The position numbers and the translations under genes are program-made. DNA of 64,000 bases. Source: Bordetella genomosp. 5 (GTDB taxonomy: Bacteria > Pseudomonadota > Gammaproteobacteria > Burkholderiales > Burkholderiaceae_B). Below are positions 59,008 to 64,000 of this stretch, one piece after another. Position 1 is the stretch's first letter. Each line of letters starts with the position of its first letter. Location: contig NZ_NEVN01000002.1 in the NCBI RefSeq assembly GCF_002261475.1, positions 1-64,000 on the forward strand, read 5' to 3'. The notes under the pieces were generated by a model that did no database searches, had not been told where the DNA came from, and worked only from the letters and a program-made list of their open reading frames with translations.

Positions 59008-60420
59008 ATGGCACATAACAACTCAATACAGACCGCCGCCCCTGCCAGCGGCGACGCGCCGCTCAAGCGCGTGATGGGACCCAAACTGCTGTTGCTGTTC
59101 ATCGTGGGCGACATTCTCGGTACCGGCGTGTATGCGCTCACGGGCCAGGTGGCCGCCGAGGTCGGTGGCGCGGCCTGGCTGCCGTTTCTGGTGGCCTTCG
59201 GCGTGGCGCTGCTGACGGCGCTGTCGTACCTCGAGCTGGTCACGAAGTATCCCAAGGCCGCCGGCGCCGCGCTCTACGTGCACAAGGCGTTCGGCGTGCA
59301 CTTCCTCACGTTCATCGTGTGTTTCACCGTCATGTGTTCGGGCCTGACCTCCGCGGCCACGGCGTCGCAGGCGTTCGCGGCCAATCTCTTTGCCGCCTTC
59401 GGCATGGAAGCCGAGAAGTGGTGGATCACCTTGGGCGCGCTCGGCTTCATGACGCTGGTGATGCTGATCAACTTCCGCGGCGCTTCCGAGAGCGTGAAGG
59501 CCAACGTGGTGCTCACGGTCATCGAGCTCACCGGTCTACTCATGGTGATCGTGCTGGGCTTCTACGCCATGTCGAACGGCCAGGCCGATTTCTCGCGCGT
59601 CGTGGCCTTCGAGACGCCCGAAGACAAGAGCGTGTTCCTGGCCGTGACCTCGGCCACCGCGCTGGCCTTCTTCGCCATGGTCGGGTTCGAAGACTCGGTC
59701 AACATGGCGGAAGAGACGCACGAACCCAACCGCATCTTCCCCAAAGTGATGCTGACGGGTCTGGGCATCACCGCGGTGATCTATGTGCTGGTGTCGATCT
59801 GCGCCGTGGCGCTGGTGCCGGTGGGCGAGCTGGCCAAGACCTCGACCCCGCTGGTGCTGGTGGTCAAGACCGCCGCGCCGGGCCTGCCCACCGAGTACAT
59901 CATGCCGGTGATCTCGATGTTCGCCGTGGCCAACTCCGCGCTCATCAACATGATGATGGCGAGCCGTCTGCTCTACGGCATGTCGCGTCAGGGCGTACTG
60001 CCGTCGTTCCTCGCGCACGTGCACAAGCGCAACCAGACGCCCTGGACCGCCATCCTGTTCACCACCGCGATGGCCTTCGCGCTCATCATTCTGGTGTCGC
60101 TGAGCGACTCCGAAGCCATCCGCGCGCTGGGTGGCACGACGGCGCTGCTGCTGCTCGGCGTGTTCGCCTTCGTGAACGTGGCGGTGCTGGTGCTGCGCCG
60201 CCAGACCGTCAAGCACGAGCATTTCCGTATCAACCGTGCCGTGCCCATCGCGGGCGCCGCGTTCTGCCTGTTCCTGGTGCTCCCGGTCACTGGCCGCGAC
60301 GTGATCCAGTATCAGGTGGCGGGCTGGCTGCTGCTGTTGGGCGTGGTACTTTGGGGTGTCACCTGGCTGGCCCACCGCAACAAGAAGATGCGGCTCGATC
60401 CGGCCGAAATCGAAACCTGA
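59008..60420 (+). CDS. APC-family amino-acid permease
   Basis: A 470-residue, 12-TM inner-membrane transporter. The substrate-binding unwound helix 1 is FIVGDILGTGVYALTGQVAAEVGG, and the helix 6 region has FFAMVGFEDSVNMAEETHEPNRIFP. These match the amino acid/polyamine/organocation superfamily, near the YhdG/CAT-like branch. The substrate cannot be set. GTGGAGAAG precedes the ATG. nadE follows after 71 bp. Confidence 0.87.
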   Translation: MAHNNSIQTAAPASGDAPLKRVMGPKLLLLFIVGDILGTGVYALTGQVAAEVGGAAWLPFLVAFGVALLTALSYLELVTKYPKAAGAALYVHKAFGVHFLTFIVCFTVMCSGLTSAATASQAFAANLFAAFGMEAEKWWITLGALGFMTLVMLINFRGASESVKANVVLTVIELTGLLMVIVLGFYAMSNGQADFSRVVAFETPEDKSVFLAVTSATALAFFAMVGFEDSVNMAEETHEPNRIFPKVMLTGLGITAVIYVLVSICAVALVPVGELAKTSTPLVLVVKTAAPGLPTEYIMPVISMFAVANSALINMMMASRLLYGMSRQGVLPSFLAHVHKRNQTPWTAILFTTAMAFALIILVSLSDSEAIRALGGTTALLLLGVFAFVNVAVLVLRRQTVKHEHFRINRAVPIAGAAFCLFLVLPVTGRDVIQYQVAGWLLLLGVVLWGVTWLAHRNKKMRLDPAEIET

Positions 60421-60491
60421 GAGGCGGCGCCGCCGCACTGACCGACGATGGCGTGGCGCAGGCCGCGCCATCGCGTTTTCCGGAGCAAGGC

Positions 60492-61328
60492 ATGACACTG
60501 CAAGCGCAACAACATCAGATCGGCGCCGAGCTCGGCGTCGCCGCGCACTTCGACCCGGCCACCGAGATCGAGCGGCGCGTGGCCTTCCTGGCGGACTATC
60601 TCGTCAACACCGGCCTGCGCGCCTACGTGCTCGGCATCAGCGGCGGCGTGGATTCGCTGGTGGCCGGCCGGCTGGCGCAGCTCGCCGTGCAGCGGGTGCG
60701 CGAACGCGGCCACGACGCGACATTCATCGCGGTGCGTCTGCCCTATGGCAATCAGCGTGACGAGGCCGAGGCCGCGCGCGCGCTCGAATTCATTGCGCCC
60801 GACGAGTCGCTGCGCGTGGACATCGCGGGTCCGGTGGATGCGCAGCGCGAGGCATTGCGGGCCGCCGGCCTGCAATACCGCGACGAGGCCCAGGAAGACT
60901 TCGTGATCGGCAACGTCAAGGCGCGCCAGCGCATGATCGTGCAGTACGCGATCGCCGGCGCGCGGGGCGGCATCGTGATCGGCACCGACCACGCGGCCGA
61001 GGCGCTGATGGGCTTCTTCACGAAGTTCGGCGACGGAGCGGCCGACGTCGTGCCGCTCTCGGGACTCACCAAGCGCCGCGTGCGCGCGGTGGGCGCGGCG
61101 CTCGGCGCGCCCCAGGACCTCGTCATGAAGGTCCCGACCGCCGACCTCGAAACCCTCTCCCCGGGCCGCCCCGACGAAGACGCGTTCGGCATCACCTATG
61201 CCCAGATCGACGACTTCCTCGAAGGCAACGCGGTCGAGCAGGACGTGGCCGAACGGCTGGTTCAGGTCTACGCGAACACGGCGCACAAGCGCGCGCTGCC
61301 GGTGGCCCCGGCGTCGGATCCCGTCTGA
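60492..61328 (+). CDS. nadE: NH3-dependent NAD(+) synthetase
   Basis: A 278-residue cytosolic enzyme that amidates nicotinic-acid adenine dinucleotide to NAD+. The ATP-pyrophosphatase P-loop is LGISGGVDSLVAGRLAQ (about residues 48-64). The substrate loops FVIGNVKARQRMIVQYAIA, GTDHAAEALMGFFTKFGDGAADVVPLSGLTKR and KVPTADLETLSPGRPDEDAFG are characteristic. It lacks the N-terminal glutaminase domain of the long form, so ammonia is the nitrogen donor. The ATG at 60492 follows GCAAGG. Confidence 0.95.
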   Translation: MTLQAQQHQIGAELGVAAHFDPATEIERRVAFLADYLVNTGLRAYVLGISGGVDSLVAGRLAQLAVQRVRERGHDATFIAVRLPYGNQRDEAEAARALEFIAPDESLRVDIAGPVDAQREALRAAGLQYRDEAQEDFVIGNVKARQRMIVQYAIAGARGGIVIGTDHAAEALMGFFTKFGDGAADVVPLSGLTKRRVRAVGAALGAPQDLVMKVPTADLETLSPGRPDEDAFGITYAQIDDFLEGNAVEQDVAERLVQVYANTAHKRALPVAPASDPV

Positions 61329-61540
61329 TCGGGCGCGCGGCGGCGGCTGCGGCGACGAGCGTCGCCGGGCCGCGGCAGGCCGCGCGCGGCCGACCCGATC
61401 CGCGCGACACGCGGACGATGCGCCGCGCGGCCGCACCGTGGCCATTTGCACGGTCCGCGCTGTAGTCGATTGCGCGCGCAACTGTTAGACTGCGGCCCCA
61501 TCGGGGCGTCCGCAGCGGCGCCCGCTTCCTTTTGCACGAG

Positions 61541-62611
61541 ATGAAAAACAGCAGAGGTAGTGGCTCCGTGACGGTCGACCACGTGGCCGCGCATGCGGGC
61601 GTGTCGATCAAGACGGTATCGCGCGTACTCAACAACGAAGCCAACATCAGCGCCAGGACGCGCGAACGGGTGCAGGCCTCGATGGCCGAGCTCAAGTATC
61701 ACCCCAACCCTTCGGCACGACGCCTGGCGAGCAAGCGCTCGGACCTCATCGTGCTGCTCTACGACGATCCCAACGACAGCCATCTGGTGCAGCTGCAGCA
61801 CGGCGCGCTCGATGCGTGCCGCCGCAGCTTCCACAGCCTGTTGCTGCATCCCGTCGATTATCGCTCGCCGACCCTGGCCGACGATGTGCTGCAGCTGGTG
61901 CGCCAACGTGCCTGCGCCGGCCTCGTGCTGACGGCGCCCGTATGCGATGTGCCGGCACTGGTGCGCGCGCTCGACGCGAGCGATGTGCCGTTCGCGCGGC
62001 TCGCACCCTTTACGCCGAGCGCCCGTGGCCACGCCGTGCGTGCGCCGGACCGCCTCGCCGCGCAGGCCATGACCGCGCATCTGCTCGGGCTGGGCCACCG
62101 GCGCATCGGCTTCGTGCGGGGCCACACCGACCATGGCGTCATGCACGAAAGGCTTCATGGCTATCGCGATGCGTTGGACGACGCGGGCGTGGCGGCGGAC
62201 GAGTCCCTGATCGAGGCGGGGTCGAACACCTTCGAGTCCGGGGTGCAGGCCGGCCGCCGGCTGCTGGCCCGGGCGGCACGGCCCAGCGCCATTTTCGCGA
62301 GCAACGACGAGATGGCGGCGGGCGTGCTGTACGCCGCGCACGCGCTGGGCATCGACGTGCCCGCGGCGCTGTCCGTGGCGGGTTGCGACGACACGCCGAT
62401 ATCGCGCCAGACCTGGCCCGCGCTCTCGAGCGTGCGGCTGCCGGTGCGCGAAATGGCGCGCGCGGCCGTGGAGCAGCTCGTCGCGCGGGGCGCGCCGGTG
62501 CCGGCGGCCCGGCTCGACTACGCGCTGGTGCCGCGCGAATCCACCGCGCCCGCGGCGGCGCGGCGCTCGAGCCCGCCGGCCAGGACGTTCGCCGACGCGC
62601 TCGACGCTTAG
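61541..62611 (+). CDS. LacI-family transcriptional regulator
   Basis: A 356-residue repressor-type regulator. The N-terminal DNA-binding domain is VTVDHVAAHAGVSIKTVSRVLNNEANISARTRERV with hinge helix NPSARRLASKRS. The periplasmic-binding-protein-like core (about residues 65-330) has the usual sugar-binding layout and the GHRRIGFVRG and AIFASNDEMAAGVLYAAHALGIDVP motifs. The start is the ATG at 61541; a TTG three codons earlier is possible. It converges with the lactonase gene, so sugar-acid metabolism is a plausible target. Confidence 0.88.
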   Translation: MKNSRGSGSVTVDHVAAHAGVSIKTVSRVLNNEANISARTRERVQASMAELKYHPNPSARRLASKRSDLIVLLYDDPNDSHLVQLQHGALDACRRSFHSLLLHPVDYRSPTLADDVLQLVRQRACAGLVLTAPVCDVPALVRALDASDVPFARLAPFTPSARGHAVRAPDRLAAQAMTAHLLGLGHRRIGFVRGHTDHGVMHERLHGYRDALDDAGVAADESLIEAGSNTFESGVQAGRRLLARAARPSAIFASNDEMAAGVLYAAHALGIDVPAALSVAGCDDTPISRQTWPALSSVRLPVREMARAAVEQLVARGAPVPAARLDYALVPRESTAPAAARRSSPPARTFADALDA

Positions 62612-62621
62612 GCTCGGGCGC

Positions 62622-63695
62622 TCAGCGCGAGGCGGGCAAGGGGCAGAGGCAGGCGGGCGAGGCCAGGTCGAGGCTTGCGCCCGCGCGCAGCTCGCCCTCG
62701 GCCCCCACCGCATGGACGACGATGCGATCGTCGTCCTGCAAGCCCGCCAGCAGAAACCGGCCATCCGGCGTGAGGGCGATATCGCGGGGCGTGCGGCCAC
62801 CGGCGTCGTACCAGCGCGGCGCACCCGGCAGGCCGTCCTTGTCCAGAGGCCAGCACACGATCGTGTCGGCGCCCCGCACGCTGGCGTAGAGCCAGCGGCC
62901 GCCGGGGTGCAGACGCAGCGCGGCCGCCAGCGCCGATCCCTGCGCTGGTGCGGCGCCGTTCTTCCTGTCATTCGTGCCCGGCAAGGCCGGCACCGAGGCC
63001 AGCGCCTGTGCGCTCTCGCCGGCGAGGTCGTGCACCGCCAGGGTATTGTCCAGCTCGTTGATCACGTACAGCCGGGTTCCGTTCACGACCGCATGCCGCG
63101 GCCCGGCGCCGGGCGTCACCGCATACGCACGGCGCGGTGCGCCGTCGCCGTCGAGCGCGTGATGCGTGACGCGATCCGCGCCCAGATCGCAGGCCACGAT
63201 GCCATCGCCCGCCGGGATCGCGCAATGCAGATGCGCCGCCTCCTGGCGGCTGCGTTCGGGGCCGCTGCCCAGCGCCTGATACTGCCAGGCGGGGCCGGCG
63301 GGCATGCCGTCAGCGTCGAGCCGCAGGCACAGCAGCTCGCCCGAGCCGTAATGCGAAATGCACAGCCGCCGCGCGGGGGCATGCAGCGAGACATGGCAGG
63401 GATCGGCGCCCGCCAGCGGCAAGCGTTGCAGCAGACGGGGCGCCGCTGCGCCGGCGTCGAGCGCATAGACGCCGAGTTCGGCGTCGCGGGCGCGTTCGCT
63501 CACGGCATAGAGCCGCGTGCCGGTGGGGTCGGCGCAGAGATAGGACGGGTTGGCGAGGCTGCCCTCGTGGCCGAGCGCGTGGGGCACGCCGTCACTGTCG
63601 ATGGCGATCAGATGAATGCCGAGCCCGTGTCCCGCCACATGGGCGAGGTGCTGGGTATAGGTGCCCACGGCGAGGCGATGCGTGGCGGTCGTCAT
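62622..63695 (-). CDS. Beta-propeller lactonase (6-phosphogluconolactonase-like)
   Basis: A 357-residue seven-bladed propeller of the Pgl/3-carboxymuconate-cyclase family. Signature stretches are LAVGTYTQHL at the start, NPSYLCADPTGTRLYAVSE, GADPCHVSLHAPARRLCISHYGSGEL, GPRHAVVNGTRLYVINELDNTLAVHDL and TPRDIALTPDGRFLLAGLQDDD, with the conserved His residues of the family. No signal peptide, so cytosolic. The likely substrate is a sugar lactone. The 3' end meets the LacI gene 10 bases away. Confidence 0.85.
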   Translation of the reverse strand: MTTATHRLAVGTYTQHLAHVAGHGLGIHLIAIDSDGVPHALGHEGSLANPSYLCADPTGTRLYAVSERARDAELGVYALDAGAAAPRLLQRLPLAGADPCHVSLHAPARRLCISHYGSGELLCLRLDADGMPAGPAWQYQALGSGPERSRQEAAHLHCAIPAGDGIVACDLGADRVTHHALDGDGAPRRAYAVTPGAGPRHAVVNGTRLYVINELDNTLAVHDLAGESAQALASVPALPGTNDRKNGAAPAQGSALAAALRLHPGGRWLYASVRGADTIVCWPLDKDGLPGAPRWYDAGGRTPRDIALTPDGRFLLAGLQDDDRIVVHAVGAEGELRAGASLDLASPACLCPLPASR

Positions 63696-63810
63696 GGCGT
63701 CTCCGGAAGGGTCCGCGCGCGCCGCCTGCGGCAGCCGGGGCGGGGCGCACGATACGAGTGTGCCCCTTCAGCATGCCGCATGCCATAGCCCCGCGGGGCG
63801 GGCCGCCCGA

Positions 63811-64000
63811 TTACTTGAAGCGCGCGGCGTTGTCCTGCAGCGCGGTATCGGCGCATTGCGCGTCGAAATGTCCGCCCGGGGCACCGGCCACGCCGATCGC
63901 GCCGATCACCGCGTCGCCCGCCTTGACCGGCACGCCGCCGCCCAGCAACAGGAAGCCGGGAATGTCGGTGAGGTTGGCCGCGCCGGGGTTCTTCTGCGCG
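63811..64000 (-). CDS. GlcG/HbpS-family haem-binding protein, C-terminal part
   Basis: The minus strand ends a gene here (TAA at 63811-63813); the start lies beyond the window. The visible 62 residues include FLLLGGGVPVKAGDAVIGAIGVAGAPGG and the ending CADTALQDNAARFK, which match the GlcG/HbpS (DUF336) domain. This family includes haem-binding and glycolate-operon proteins. Partial, so length and role are unknown. Confidence 0.8.
   Translation of the reverse strand, partial: AQKNPGAANLTDIPGFLLLGGGVPVKAGDAVIGAIGVAGAPGGHFDAQCADTALQDNAARFK

Overview
The window is GC-rich chromosomal DNA of a free-living betaproteobacterium, most likely Burkholderiales and close to Alcaligenaceae (Bordetella/Achromobacter-like). 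The clues are a Bug-type (tripartite tricarboxylate) solute receptor, an IS481-family transposase, two Fur-linked TonB receptors, the DUF3348-DUF802-OmpA-DUF2894 operon typical of Burkholderiales, and a bacteriophytochrome. No rRNA, tRNA, CRISPR array or prophage was seen. The only mobile element is an IS at the left edge.

Layout. 1-1031: IS481-like element, cut by the window edge. 1097-3295: TonB-dependent siderophore receptor behind a Fur box. 3613-5481: dCache chemoreceptor. 5542-6060: DedA protein. 6069-11518 (minus): four overlapping genes encoding a MotA/TolQ-like channel with a giant repeat-built coiled-coil tail (DUF802), a MotB/OmpA-like partner, and two proteins of unknown function (DUF3348, DUF2894). 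This is an uncharacterised, apparently ion-driven envelope machine and the strongest candidate for an undescribed system. 11794-13305: lysine permease LysP. 13383-14448: DUF1778/GNAT toxin-antitoxin pair with a perfect palindromic operator. 14511-15842: divergent TetR regulator and NAD(P)H quinone reductase.

15966-27739: a stress and lipid-modification island. It holds a DUF3455 lipoprotein, two ECF sigma/anti-sigma pairs, a lipoprotein esterase, and then a tightly overlapping operon of fatty-acid desaturase, FAD oxidoreductase, DUF1365, Cfa-type methyltransferase, DUF2878, DUF1295, a second Cfa-type methyltransferase and a lipocalin. A shared promoter-like motif (CTGCATCCATT-N14-GTAG) lies before the DUF3455 gene and before the esterase. 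It probably ties the sigma factors to the lipid operon.

27851-30966 (minus): ferritin-like protein plus large-subunit catalase with an Ala/Lys-rich tail. 31045-34571: LysR regulator divergent from an M20 peptidase and a Bug receptor. 34629-36263: second chemoreceptor. 36555-38135: unrecognised 526-residue protein. 38145-40310: periplasmic unknown and a GAF-GGDEF diguanylate cyclase. 40416-46606 (minus): two translationally coupled giant WG-repeat exported proteins. 46857-53896 (minus): light/redox signalling block with hybrid kinase, response regulator, bacteriophytochrome and a second hybrid kinase. 53981-56277: MFS exporter divergent from LysR. 56541-58715: second siderophore receptor behind a probable Fur site. 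59008-61328: APC permease and NadE. 61541-63695: LacI regulator convergent with a beta-propeller lactonase. The right edge cuts a GlcG/HbpS-like gene.

All calls come from reading the sequence and recalled family features; no database search was run. Very long open frames antisense to real genes are common here because of the high GC and were left out.
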